46,572 nucleotides of DNA from a virus. Below are positions 1 through 7,228 of the stretch, piece by piece (position 1 is the first letter of the stretch; every line of letters starts with the position of its first letter). A model generated the notes under the pieces. It had not been told where the DNA came from. It made no database searches and worked only from the letters and a program-made list of their open reading frames with translations. The translations under genes and the position numbers were made by a program. Where the stretch lies: IMG/VR virus record IMGVR_UViG_3300036851_000258, positions 1-46,572 of that record, one strand, 5' to 3'.

Positions 1-99
1 ACAAGCGGAAACTTGGAACTCAAATTCGCCAGTGAGGTTGCTGGAAGCACAGCGGCAATCTACCCAAACACAATCTTAGAACTCCACAAGATTGCATAA
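1..99 (+). CDS. C-terminal end of a tail fibre protein (partial)
   Basis: Frame 1 is open from the first base and ends with TAA at 97-99, giving 32 residues that begin TSGNLELKFASEVAG and end LHKIA. A closing FASEVAG-type beta-strand module is common at the C-termini of phage tail fibre and appendage proteins. The open tail-fibre frame at the right end of the window ends in GVADDITG, which would continue naturally into this segment. I infer one gene split by the window ends. The direct junction is out of frame, so a few bases (3n+1) would be missing. Confidence 0.65.
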   Translation, partial: TSGNLELKFASEVAGSTAAIYPNTILELHKIA

Positions 100-108
100 G
101 GAATATAC

Positions 109-366
109 ATGGCTGTCACCAGTCTTTTAGTGCTCCCGATAAATGTAAGTTTTGACCCGGCCATAGGAAAGTACAACGCGCTTTGGATAAGCGTTGACGA
201 TGAGAACCAATCTGATTTCGGCGATACGGTATTCGACATCACCGCCAGTACCCCGGTAGTGAACGCACAGATCATCCAAGACGCCAAGGATAGTCACAAC
301 GCGAAGTATGGCAGCAACTTCAATGCGGCCACGCCGTCAGCACTGTTCGGCGGCAAGGTTCTATAG
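109..366 (+). CDS. Small virion-associated protein, unknown function
   Basis: 85 aa, ATG with AGGA at 98-101, starting 9 bases after the tail fibre stop. No Cys, no signal peptide and no membrane segment. The sequence is mixed beta-like, with residues such as ALWISVDDENQSDFGDT. Its place between a tail fibre and the ejection-protein candidates suggests a late virion or assembly protein. I do not recognise the family. Confidence 0.6.
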   Translation: MAVTSLLVLPINVSFDPAIGKYNALWISVDDENQSDFGDTVFDITASTPVVNAQIIQDAKDSHNAKYGSNFNAATPSALFGGKVL

Positions 367-398
367 AATAATGCCGTACTATTCGGAGGCATGAATTA

Positions 399-686
399 GT
401 GGCAATTACTCTTGCGACTCCTGAATCTTATCCTGCGTCTCTCGAAGCGCGCATCGTCTCCCTCGGCGCCAACGTTGAGACCCGCACGCTGGTTATCATC
501 ACACAGATTGGCCGGGTGGTTGACGGCCGCTTCATCGGCGCTCGCGAGGTGCGCTTCGAGTTCAGCGCGGACACGTCGCCATCATTCATCGACGTGGTGA
601 ACGCCGTGCCGGAGTTCCGCAACCTACGCAAGTCACTGGAGACATATTTGGTCGGCCTCGGCCGGTTCGACGGGACCGTGACATAG
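399..686 (+). CDS. Small late protein, unknown function
   Basis: 95 aa. The start is GTG at 399, chosen because GGAGG lies at 385-389 and no ATG is better placed. It contains alternating hydrophobic strands (ETRTLVIITQIGRVVDGRFIGAREVRFEF), followed by an acidic and then helical C-terminus. It ends in TAG, with a ribosome site (AGGAGC) for the next gene directly behind it. Unknown family; probably part of the tail or head-completion set. Confidence 0.6.
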   Translation: MAITLATPESYPASLEARIVSLGANVETRTLVIITQIGRVVDGRFIGAREVRFEFSADTSPSFIDVVNAVPEFRNLRKSLETYLVGLGRFDGTVT

Positions 687-696
687 GAGCAATCAC

Positions 697-1656
697 ATGG
701 CAGATGGTACTGGAGTTCCTGCCTATCAGTTCAATGGCTGGCTCTATCACGATCCAGGCCACACGCAGCCATTTACGGCAGACGAGATGCAGAAGGTTAT
801 CAGCGGATTCAATCAATTTCCGTCCAGTGGCGGCGGCGGAGGATTTCCTGGCGGACCCGGAGTACAGCCGCCGGCTGGAGGCAACGTGCCTATATTTGGT
901 AATCAAGACCCGTTCTTTGGCGGCACCGGGGGCGACTCATTTGGGGGCGACCAGTCCGGCGGTGGCCAGTCGTTCCTCAACTCGGACTGGTTCAAACTGC
1001 TCGCCCAACTTGGTCTCGGCTTGACCGCAGACAAGTTCCTCGGCGGCAGGACCAGCGAGGAAAAGTCGTTGCGCGAGTTCAGCACGGCGCCGTTCGAGTC
1101 CGGCAACATCCAGCAATTCCTGCCTCCGGCCCTGCGTGAGCAGATTACCGGGCCAATCCTTCTGCAAGCCATGAGGCAGATCGGCGAGCTAATCAGCCGT
1201 CCGGGCGGGCTCCAGCCTGGCGTCTCCGAGGCCATTCTGCCAAGACTGGCCGCCGAGTCGGAGTCCATCGCCTCCAACTTCCGTGGGATTCGCGCGAACC
1301 AGGAGGGTGCTTTGACGCGCGGCAACGCACCGGTCAGCATCAAGGGCGCGCTATCATCTGCTCTCGACGTGGCACAGGAGAGGGCACAGCGAGGCGCCAG
1401 GCGTGAGGCCCTCACGGAGAGCGAGGGGCTGCGGCGCGAGGACGTTGGACAGGCTTACAAGCTGCTCGATACGCTACTCCAGTTCACATCATCCGGGCGC
1501 GGGCAGGCGATTCCTGGCCTGAGCGCGGCGGCCAATCTATCCGGCCAGAGGCAGGCGTCCAGGCTGGCCGGGATTGGCAACCTGCTGAGCAACCTAAACT
1601 TCGGCAGCAATAGGAGCGACCAGGGAGTTTCAGACACCCGGCCGATTGTGTTCTGA
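697..1656 (+). CDS. Putative internal virion / DNA ejection protein
   Basis: 319 aa, ATG with GGAGCAATCAC upstream. The N-terminal 40 residues are compact, then residues about 47-90 are a Gly-rich low-complexity hinge (GGGGGF, FGGTGGDSFGG), then a long charged helical region with many Arg, Glu and Ala. It overlaps the next gene by one base (TGATG). Short-tailed phages typically carry three consecutive genes for ejected proteins next to the tail genes, as P22 does with gp7, gp20 and gp16. This gene and the next two fit by position and length. The role is inferred from layout, not from a recognised domain. Confidence 0.55.
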   Translation: MADGTGVPAYQFNGWLYHDPGHTQPFTADEMQKVISGFNQFPSSGGGGGFPGGPGVQPPAGGNVPIFGNQDPFFGGTGGDSFGGDQSGGGQSFLNSDWFKLLAQLGLGLTADKFLGGRTSEEKSLREFSTAPFESGNIQQFLPPALREQITGPILLQAMRQIGELISRPGGLQPGVSEAILPRLAAESESIASNFRGIRANQEGALTRGNAPVSIKGALSSALDVAQERAQRGARREALTESEGLRREDVGQAYKLLDTLLQFTSSGRGQAIPGLSAAANLSGQRQASRLAGIGNLLSNLNFGSNRSDQGVSDTRPIVF

Positions 1657-2888
1657 TGGCCATCGACCTGTCGTTCATCGGGCGGGATATAGCGCCGCTG
1701 GGCGTGTCGAATGTGGACGTTAGCGAGCCACAGGCCGACCCGAACGTGGCCGCCGTCCAGCAATTGTTATCCATGCTGAGTTTCGGCCAGGAGCCACAGC
1801 CGCCGCCACGGCCGGGCCGGCTGAGCGCGATTCTTGGGCCACTTGGCGATGCCATCAGTTCAATGGCCTCCGTGCGGGCGGGCGGCGGGCCGCAGCCGGT
1901 CGGACCGTTCGCCGCAAGGCAGCGCGAGCAGCAACTGGCCTACGAGCAGGAGCGGCAGGCCACGGCGTCGGAGAATCGGCGGGCGAAAAATGAAGCGGTG
2001 ATTGCGCTCGTTAAACAGCGCGGCCAGCAACAGCGCGCATTTCGCCCACAACTCAAGACGTTCAACACGGTAGATGAGTCCGGCAGGCCGGTTGATGTGC
2101 CGTATCTATTCGACCCAAACACGCAGACCCTACAGCCGGTCGGCGGCCACGAGCAGGGATTCTACAAGTTCGTGCGGCCGTTCCTGGCCCAGGGGCTTAA
2201 TCAGGAAACCGGCGAATTGGAGTTCAGGCTGGTTGATCCGTTTACGGGAGGAGCCCCGGCTGGCCCACCTAAGCCAACCGCTACTCCGGGTGGCGCACCA
2301 CGGACAGACAAACCGCCGGCCGAGGCCACACCCGCTGGCGGCGGACTTAGTAATCTTGAGCCCAAGCCGACCACGGCAGAGATGGAATCGGCCGAGTCCG
2401 CCAGTGTTATCAAAGACCAGTTGTCGCAATTCAAGAATCTGGCAGCCGAGTATACCGGCCAAGCACGAATGCTTGGAACCGTGCGCGCTGTCGGGCAAAA
2501 TTTTGTGCGGGACATGCCAGGCGGGCAAGTGATGAGCGAAACGTTTGGCGATCCAGCATTCGAGGAATTATCGACATTGCGCGACAGAATCGGGCAACAG
2601 TTGGCTCGATTGGTCGAAAACGGCAGGCTATCCGACCAGGACCGCGACTTTGCGCTGCGGAATCTTCCAAGAGTACCATCGCTCACCACGCCACAGGGCA
2701 GGTTGTCTGCGGCAGCCAAGATCAACTTGGTCGAGCGCGAGATATCTCTGAGGCTGGAGCGAAAGAAGCGGCTGCGCCCAGGCTTATTCCCCGTGCACGG
2801 AACAACCCAATCCGAGACAGCCCCGGCCAAGGGAACCGCTCTTGACCGCGCCCGCGCGCTCATCCGCCAGCGCCAAGGTGAACGGTAA
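1656..2888 (+). CDS. Putative internal virion / DNA ejection protein
   Basis: 410 aa, start codon overlapping the upstream stop. Residues about 80-130 form an Arg/Glu/Gln-rich helix likely to coil, and residues about 195-235 are a Pro/Ala/Thr-rich linker. The C-terminal 180 residues are helical (for example LRDRIGQQLARLVENGRLSDQDRDFALRNL, a segment also familiar in phage internal proteins). There is no enzyme motif. Tight overlaps at both ends indicate co-translation with its neighbours. The ejection-protein role is an inference from synteny. Confidence 0.55.
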   Translation: MAIDLSFIGRDIAPLGVSNVDVSEPQADPNVAAVQQLLSMLSFGQEPQPPPRPGRLSAILGPLGDAISSMASVRAGGGPQPVGPFAARQREQQLAYEQERQATASENRRAKNEAVIALVKQRGQQQRAFRPQLKTFNTVDESGRPVDVPYLFDPNTQTLQPVGGHEQGFYKFVRPFLAQGLNQETGELEFRLVDPFTGGAPAGPPKPTATPGGAPRTDKPPAEATPAGGGLSNLEPKPTTAEMESAESASVIKDQLSQFKNLAAEYTGQARMLGTVRAVGQNFVRDMPGGQVMSETFGDPAFEELSTLRDRIGQQLARLVENGRLSDQDRDFALRNLPRVPSLTTPQGRLSAAAKINLVEREISLRLERKKRLRPGLFPVHGTTQSETAPAKGTALDRARALIRQRQGER

Positions 2889-4261
2889 TGCCAATCGGCC
2901 GAGAAGAAGCCGACCAGATAGAACGCGAGATGAAGGCGGCCGGCATGTCGGATGATGATGTGGTGCGATTCCTCACCAGCGAGTTGGAGCGCGAAGGGGA
3001 AGCACCGCCAACACTCGGTCAACCAGCAAGCGAGGCGGCCAGGGTTACTAAGCGGCTGGGAAAGTTTGGGCTCGACACGCTGATATTCCGTGGACTTGGC
3101 GGACTAGGCGAACGCGCCGGGGCAACGCTGTTACGACAAGTCGCCCCGCGCCTGGGCCGCTATTTTGGTCGTCTGGCGGGATTTGGTGCCGCTGACATTG
3201 CATCACAGGCAATCAGCAACACACCCGGAGAGCCAATCTCACTTCCGCAGGCCGCCACATCCGCGCTTATCGGCAAGGGCACCGAGAGCATCATCGGCAG
3301 CATTGGACGCGGGGCGGTACGTGCCGGCAGGGTGCCAAAGATCGTAGTCAAGGAAACGATGGCACAACCAACCATCGGACGCGCCCGCGAGATGTTTGGA
3401 GGCGTGTCCGAGGAAGCTCAATTGGCCGAAGCCAAGCGGGTTGGTGCAGGTGTCAATGTGGCGCTGAGAACAAAGAGCCCGGGCCGCGTCGAGGCGGAGC
3501 GCATGATTAAGGTAGCCGACCAGATGCAGGGCCCCGGCGCGGTCAACGGACAGCCAATCAAGGAGCACATACTGTCTCTGATTGATCCGGACGCGGTAAG
3601 CGACACGGCCCTGCGCGAGAACGCGGCGCTGGAACGGTTAGCCGAGCAGATACCCGACCGCATGAGCAACGCCCGCCTGGACAAGCTCATCCGCGAGTTG
3701 GGCCAGCCAGTCAAGGCGCAGATCGGCGCGACGGACGTAAAGGTTCCTGTCCAGCACCGCAAGGCCATTCTCTCAAACGCCAAGACCTATCGTGGTGCGT
3801 TGCTTCCCGGCACCACGCCAGAGTTCGCCAAGGCCGAGCGCTATCTAGACGCTGTAAAGGGGCTCCGCCGCCGGCTGTTTGATGCCAAGGGGAATCTCAG
3901 AGACACCGCGCCTAATATATGGCGCAAATCACTTAGCAAGCCAACTGTCCAAGAAGCGCTAAAGAAGTTTGATGAACAGACGACCGGCAGATTCGGTGCT
4001 TTCGAGAAGGGGCGCATGTTGGCGCGCAAGGCATTCTGGAACCCGGAGGATGGCGACACGGCCGAGGCGGTGCTGCTGGCGTCGGTTGGTTGGTGGGGCA
4101 GGGCATCGTTGTTTGGTGGTCGTGGCGCCGGGAAACTGGCCATTCTTGCATCGCGCCCGGCCGGAGTTCTGGCCGCCGCCGGAACACGCAGCACGCTCGA
4201 TGTTGCCGAGGAAAACCTGCGCGAGAACCAGAAGGCCGCCGAGGAGTTAAAGTCGCCATGA
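2888..4261 (+). CDS. Putative internal virion protein with membrane-active segments
   Basis: 457 aa, ATG overlapping the previous stop (TAATG). After a charged N-terminus (GREEADQIEREMKAAGMSDDD, a binding-helix-like motif) come Gly/Ala/Leu-rich stretches at about residues 55-130. A second hydrophobic region lies near residues 390-440 (LLASVGWWGRASLFGGRGAG, AILASRPAGVLAAAG). Amphipathic Gly/Ala-rich segments in a large late protein next to the tail genes are typical of ejection proteins that cross the host envelope. I see no lytic transglycosylase motif. Confidence 0.55.
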   Translation: MPIGREEADQIEREMKAAGMSDDDVVRFLTSELEREGEAPPTLGQPASEAARVTKRLGKFGLDTLIFRGLGGLGERAGATLLRQVAPRLGRYFGRLAGFGAADIASQAISNTPGEPISLPQAATSALIGKGTESIIGSIGRGAVRAGRVPKIVVKETMAQPTIGRAREMFGGVSEEAQLAEAKRVGAGVNVALRTKSPGRVEAERMIKVADQMQGPGAVNGQPIKEHILSLIDPDAVSDTALRENAALERLAEQIPDRMSNARLDKLIRELGQPVKAQIGATDVKVPVQHRKAILSNAKTYRGALLPGTTPEFAKAERYLDAVKGLRRRLFDAKGNLRDTAPNIWRKSLSKPTVQEALKKFDEQTTGRFGAFEKGRMLARKAFWNPEDGDTAEAVLLASVGWWGRASLFGGRGAGKLAILASRPAGVLAAAGTRSTLDVAEENLRENQKAAEELKSP

Positions 4262-4860
4262 CCCACGTCCCGTCCTGGGCCAAGACCATCGGCGCGCTGG
4301 TGCTCGGCGTGATCGTCCTCGCCGGCTCGTTCGTCAACCGTGTCGAATATGGCCAGCACGTCGATTTGGGCGCCGCGCAGACCTCCGAGGTGATGACCGA
4401 GTTGCGCGATATCCGGAGGGACGTGAAGGATATACTGTGGCGGGTTGGCGGGCGGCGCGATGCATCATTCGAGCAGTCCATCGTTGACCGCGCGGCCATG
4501 ATCGAGTCGGCGTGGCAGGACGCGTTGAGGCGGGCCGCGCTGACCAAGAAGGAGCGCCGCTCCGTCTCGCGCCCGCCGGTCACGTTCCACCCGTCTCGCT
4601 ATTTCATCCGCGACGTGCGCGGCCGGCTGTGCGGGCAATATATCGGGTGGTATGAGAAGGATGGGTCGGGCTGGCGGCTGGTTGTCGAGGTGAGCGTGTA
4701 TGCCGACGGCGAGGCACAGCAGGCGCTAACTCTGCGGCACGAGTTCAGCCATCACTTGTGGTATTACCTGACGCTGAACCGGCCCGGCTTCAAAGAGGCC
4801 AATCCCGACAGCGAGGCGTGGGTGGTCGGGCTGTTTCCTGGGGAGTGTGCGGCAGCGTAG
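4258..4860 (+). CDS. Membrane-anchored HExxH putative zinc metallopeptidase
   Basis: 200 aa. The ATG at 4258 is chosen because it overlaps the upstream stop (ATGA). Residues about 8-28 form one transmembrane segment (TIGALVLGVIVLAGSFV), followed by a charged helix. Near the C-terminus is HEFSHH, a full HExxH zinc motif, followed 18 residues later by DSEAWVVG, whose Glu could be the third ligand as in gluzincins and ImmA-like enzymes. It is the last gene of the late unit. Possible roles are processing of an envelope or virion protein, or help in lysis or superinfection exclusion. The enzymatic call depends on one short motif. Confidence 0.55.
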   Translation: MTHVPSWAKTIGALVLGVIVLAGSFVNRVEYGQHVDLGAAQTSEVMTELRDIRRDVKDILWRVGGRRDASFEQSIVDRAAMIESAWQDALRRAALTKKERRSVSRPPVTFHPSRYFIRDVRGRLCGQYIGWYEKDGSGWRLVVEVSVYADGEAQQALTLRHEFSHHLWYYLTLNRPGFKEANPDSEAWVVGLFPGECAAA

Positions 4861-4867
4861 TTATCGC

Positions 4868-4897
4868 CTCCGGCGGGAGTTTATCTCCGTCCAGCAG
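4868..4897 (+). terminator. Terminator-like element closing the late transcription unit
   Basis: CTCC-GGCG-GGAG hairpin followed by TTTAT, 8 bases after the last stop of the rightward unit. The stem is short (4 bp) and the T-run imperfect. Nearly the same 30-base module occurs in inverted orientation at 5029-5059, where it ends the opposing unit. Confidence 0.45.
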
Positions 4898-4997
4898 CGT
4901 CAGAAATGGCGCGAGCCACGAAAGCGTCGCCGCCGTCGTGGCCCTTGCTGCTGTCCGGCCTCCGGGTCGCTCTCCAGCGTTGCCCGGCACATTGAAT

Positions 4998-5026
4998 AAT
5001 ATACCACGCATCGGCCTCCGCGTCAA
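4998..5026 (-). promoter_or_regulatory. Sigma70-like leftward promoter in the convergent gap
   Basis: On the minus strand, TTGACG (5026-5021) and TATATT (5003-4998) are separated by exactly 17 bases, 5/6 matches to each consensus hexamer. It would transcribe leftward into the gap and antisense to the HExxH gene. No good gene follows directly, so a short antisense RNA is possible. Function unknown. Confidence 0.4.
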
Positions 5027-5028
5027 GA

Positions 5029-5059
5029 CTGCTGGACGGCACATAAACTCCCGGCGGAG
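5029..5059 (-). terminator. Terminator-like element closing the leftward unit
   Basis: On the minus strand this reads CTCC-GCCG-GGAG then TTTAT, two bases after the TAA of the last leftward gene (5062). It is the inverted near-copy of 4868-4897, so both convergent units end in the same module. Confidence 0.45.
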
Positions 5060-5061
5060 CC

Positions 5062-5193
5062 TTATTTCAGATCGCCGCAGCAGTTAACGAGCAAGCTCCC
5101 GCACGCCCCGCACACCACCTTGCCGTGGCTCGCCCGCGTCAGAGACAACCCGCAGGACCAGCAGATTATCAGCGGCGTGTCGGCTAGTTCCAT
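5062..5193 (-). CDS. 43-aa zinc-ribbon-like microprotein
   Basis: ATG at 5193 overlaps the previous gene's end by 10 bases. The product has two CxxC pairs (CWSC and CGAC) followed by NCC, so it probably folds around one zinc. It is the last gene of the long leftward operon, directly before the terminator-like element. Function unknown; such ribbons often bind nucleic acid or a host protein. Confidence 0.6.
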   Translation of the reverse strand: MELADTPLIICWSCGLSLTRASHGKVVCGACGSLLVNCCGDLK

Positions 5194-5366
5194 GACATTC
5201 CGTCCGCATATCTCACTAGCAACCTCAGTGAGTTGTTATGCCAGCCGAGTTCTCCGCCGCACGGGTGATCCGGCTCGGCTATCTGGCCGCAGGACAGGCA
5301 GGCAATCTTGGTCACTCTGACGGCCAGCGGCTTGGACGGACCGCTAAAATCCGTATCCGATTCCAC
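5184..5366 (-). CDS. Small Cys-containing protein, unknown function
   Basis: 60 aa. The GTG at 5366 is chosen for AGGA just upstream. The readable core is VTKIACLSCGQIAEPDHPCGG, with a CxxC pair and a later Cys. It overlaps the previous gene by 23 bases and the next by 10, the dense overlap style of this operon. A later start at the GTG of VTKIAC cannot be excluded. Confidence 0.5.
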   Translation of the reverse strand: MESDTDFSGPSKPLAVRVTKIACLSCGQIAEPDHPCGGELGWHNNSLRLLVRYADGMSWN

Positions 5367-5694
5367 AATATCCTGCTGGCGCGGCCTTAGCATTCCAGTC
5401 CTCTGTGGCGACCACGGCCACCCCGAGCCCGCACGTCGCATGGATGCCAAGCGCTCGCTTCCGCTTTGCCTTGAGCACCGACACCTCGGTCTCCAGGTCG
5501 ATCTTAATCAGCGTCATGGCCGCGTAGTCGCGGATCGTAATACAGCGAAACCCGGCCCGGCACCACTCGGGATTATCGGCGAGTAATGGCTTCGTCTCGG
5601 CACCGAATACAGGCCCGCCCGCGAGCAGACACAGGATGGCGACTAGGATGGCGACACCGACCAGCCTTCTTGCCGCTGTCTCCGTGGCCGCCAT
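5344..5694 (-). CDS. Small secreted or membrane protein near the lysis genes
   Basis: 116 aa from the ATG at 5694. A start at 5730, directly after the preceding TAG, would add 12 residues. Residues about 10-30 form a strong hydrophobic stretch (LVGVAILVAILCLLAGGPVFGAE) that looks like a signal peptide with an AxA-type cut. Then come a Cys pair (CRAGFRC), a helical region (KIDLETEVSVLKAKRKR) and a Gly-rich end. An exported helix with a short Gly-rich tail resembles spanin-like components. I infer a lysis role from neighbours only. Confidence 0.55.
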   Translation of the reverse strand: MAATETAARRLVGVAILVAILCLLAGGPVFGAETKPLLADNPEWCRAGFRCITIRDYAAMTLIKIDLETEVSVLKAKRKRALGIHATCGLGVAVVATEDWNAKAAPAGYCGIGYGF

Positions 5695-5730
5695 GACACT
5701 TATCGCCGACAAAATGTGTGCGGCCGGCAT

Positions 5731-5922
5731 CTATCTGTACCCCGCGCGCTCTTTGCACCACAGGCGATACATCTGGCCGTCCTCGATCACATAGAGCAAC
5801 AGCCGATCTTCGCCGTCCTTTACCTCTAGATTGGGCGGCTTTTGCGACTCGTCGCCGGGACCACATCCGTTTACTCCTTTGCCGACCCATCCCTCGTCCC
5901 ATGTTGCCCGCTCGCGTCTCAT
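5731..5922 (-). CDS. Small protein in the lysis region, unknown
   Basis: 63 aa from the ATG at 5922, which has AGGGA at a usable distance. The ATG at 5928 gives 65 aa. The product is hydrophilic (LEVKDGEDRLLLYVIEDGQMYRLW), with two Cys. It overlaps the upstream gene and abuts the start of the downstream one. Position suits a spanin or lysis regulator, but nothing in the sequence proves it. Confidence 0.45.
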   Translation of the reverse strand: MRRERATWDEGWVGKGVNGCGPGDESQKPPNLEVKDGEDRLLLYVIEDGQMYRLWCKERAGYR

Positions 5923-6131
5923 TTCCATTCCCTATCAATTGTCTCGATATCCCCCGCCTCACCAGCCTTCCGCACGCGGTCCTTACGCGCCTCTCCACTT
6001 GCTCTCGCCGCATCGACCGCCGCCGCCTCCTCTCGCTTGTCGCGGATCACCTTCCACGCAATCACCAGCATGCCGCCGATCATGGTGAGGCCGATCCACA
6101 GAACCTTAAGCAATCGTCTTAGGCGCTCCAT
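5919..6131 (-). CDS. Single-pass membrane protein, i-spanin-like
   Basis: 70 aa. The ATG at 6131 is chosen for GGGAG six bases upstream. Residues about 9-28 are one transmembrane segment (LWIGLTMIGGMLVIAW), followed by a Lys/Arg/Glu/Ala-rich helix likely to coil. An N-terminal anchor with a charged periplasmic helix is the plan of inner-membrane spanins (Rz type), and the gene directly follows a holin candidate. The length is short for Rz. Confidence 0.5.
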   Translation of the reverse strand: MERLRRLLKVLWIGLTMIGGMLVIAWKVIRDKREEAAAVDAARASGEARKDRVRKAGEAGDIETIDREWK

Positions 6132-6342
6132 TACCGCTCCCATTCTTCGCTTCGGCCGCCGCCTTATATGCCCCGCCCGCCACCACCGTTCCAACCGCCG
6201 CAGTCACCACCGCCGCGAACCCGATGAGCACCGCCTGGTCGCGCAACAGATAGGCCAGCAGCGCCCCGAGCGCGGTCGCCAGATACCCAAGGCCGACGAT
6301 ACCTTCCCCCTTACCGAGCCACGCCAGCGGGCGGTCAGCCAT
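6106..6342 (-). CDS. Holin-like protein with two transmembrane segments
   Basis: 78 aa from the second of two adjacent ATGs (6345 or 6342), with GGGAG upstream. There are two hydrophobic helices, about residues 17-36 (GLGYLATALGALLAYLL) and 40-65 (VLIGFAAVVTAAVGTVVAGGAY), then a charged tail ending KNGSGNG. Small size, two segments and a charged C-terminus match class II holins. It sits in a cluster with the M23 endolysin and spanin-like genes. Confidence 0.6.
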   Translation of the reverse strand: MADRPLAWLGKGEGIVGLGYLATALGALLAYLLRDQAVLIGFAAVVTAAVGTVVAGGAYKAAAEAKNGSGNGAPKTIA

Positions 6343-6415
6343 CATATCGCTCCCGCAGAATCCACCCGCCAACCAGCCCGAACACGAACACGATTAGATA
6401 GCCGAGGAAGGTCAT
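6335..6415 (-). CDS. 26-aa membrane microprotein in the lysis cassette
   Basis: ATG at 6415 preceded by AAGGAGATTCC, a strong ribosome site. The product is one hydrophobic helix (FLGYLIVFVFGLVGGW) with a short RERYDG tail. Its stop overlaps the start of the holin-like gene by 8 bases, so the two are probably co-translated. It could tune lysis timing, as an antiholin or pinholin would. Very small but well supported by signal and context. Confidence 0.55.
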   Translation of the reverse strand: MTFLGYLIVFVFGLVGGWILRERYDG

Positions 6416-6469
6416 GGAATCTCCTTGTTCGGGCGTTCAGGATGACATTTCGCTGGACGCGCTCCGTGC

Positions 6470-7228
6470 CTACGGCCCATACAAAATTCCATCCGGCCCG
6501 ATAAATTTATGCGCGAAGATGCGCGAAACGTAAAGGTTATACGCTCCATTCGGCTGTACAAACATAGTTGTCACGGCCTGTTGCCAGTTATGAGGAGCCC
6601 CGCGCATGTACCGCTGCGAGTAATTGCACAGGCAACCGAGACTTCCACCCTCAAGTGTCTTGTCATCTCCGTGCCGCACCTTGGGGAAGAAAGAAACGTC
6701 ATGTGTGTGCCCGAAATACACGCAAACCCCATAGTGATCTACCATGCGCGATGCGGCATACTTCCCTGTTAACAGCCCATGTGTGAAATAGGCGTTTCCA
6801 ATCTTGTACAATTCGCCCTTCTCCCACGACCTCACCCACTTAATCCCGCGCTCTTTCAGCCGCAGGTTGGTTGCCACGTCTAGATGCTTCTTGAGCCCAG
6901 GGTGCTTCTCGGCGTAGGCCACGGCGCGATAGTCGTGATTGCCCTGCAACAGCACCATCTTCGCATCGGGGTTCTCGCGGACGATATTCTGGTGCTTGTC
7001 CAGTATGCGATTGCCGGCCTCGAATGTCTCCGCCACGCCAGCCAACACCGACCCTGGCTTGCCCTCGACATATGTGCTCAACGCATCGAAGTCCAGGAAA
7101 TCTCCCAACTGTAGCCAGCCATCCCACCGATGCGCCAACATATACTTCTCGACGGCCGCGAGGCTGCGCTTGTCCTCGAAGGGCACCTGTAAATCTGGCA
7201 ATATTATATATCGACTGGTTAACCCCAC
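6470..7228 (-). CDS. Calcineurin-like metallophosphoesterase
   Basis: 252 aa. The GTG at 7228 overlaps the TAG of the endolysin gene. Metal-binding motifs appear in order: DLQVPF (in place of the usual DxH), GDFLDF, GNHD, FTHG and GHTH. These define the calcineurin-like phosphoesterase fold with a two-metal site; the substrate cannot be read from sequence. The His-to-Gln change in motif I is, as far as I recall, shared by some phage members. Placement between endolysin and holin is curious, because phage copies are usually linked to DNA or RNA processing. Confidence 0.8.
   Translation of the reverse strand: MGLTSRYIILPDLQVPFEDKRSLAAVEKYMLAHRWDGWLQLGDFLDFDALSTYVEGKPGSVLAGVAETFEAGNRILDKHQNIVRENPDAKMVLLQGNHDYRAVAYAEKHPGLKKHLDVATNLRLKERGIKWVRSWEKGELYKIGNAYFTHGLLTGKYAASRMVDHYGVCVYFGHTHDVSFFPKVRHGDDKTLEGGSLGCLCNYSQRYMRGAPHNWQQAVTTMFVQPNGAYNLYVSRIFAHKFIGPDGILYGP

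Noticed and set aside
2201-3022. 273-residue minus-strand frame across two late genes
   Set aside because: Crosses the boundary of two overlapping plus-strand genes and has shadow composition.
4790-5044. 84-residue minus-strand frame beyond the last leftward gene
   Set aside because: It runs over the end of the HExxH gene and both terminator-like repeats, with no ribosome site.
5718-6504. Long open frames on the plus strand across the lysis region
   Set aside because: They lack ribosome sites, have Arg/Pro/Ser-rich shadow composition, and lie opposite well-signalled minus-strand genes.
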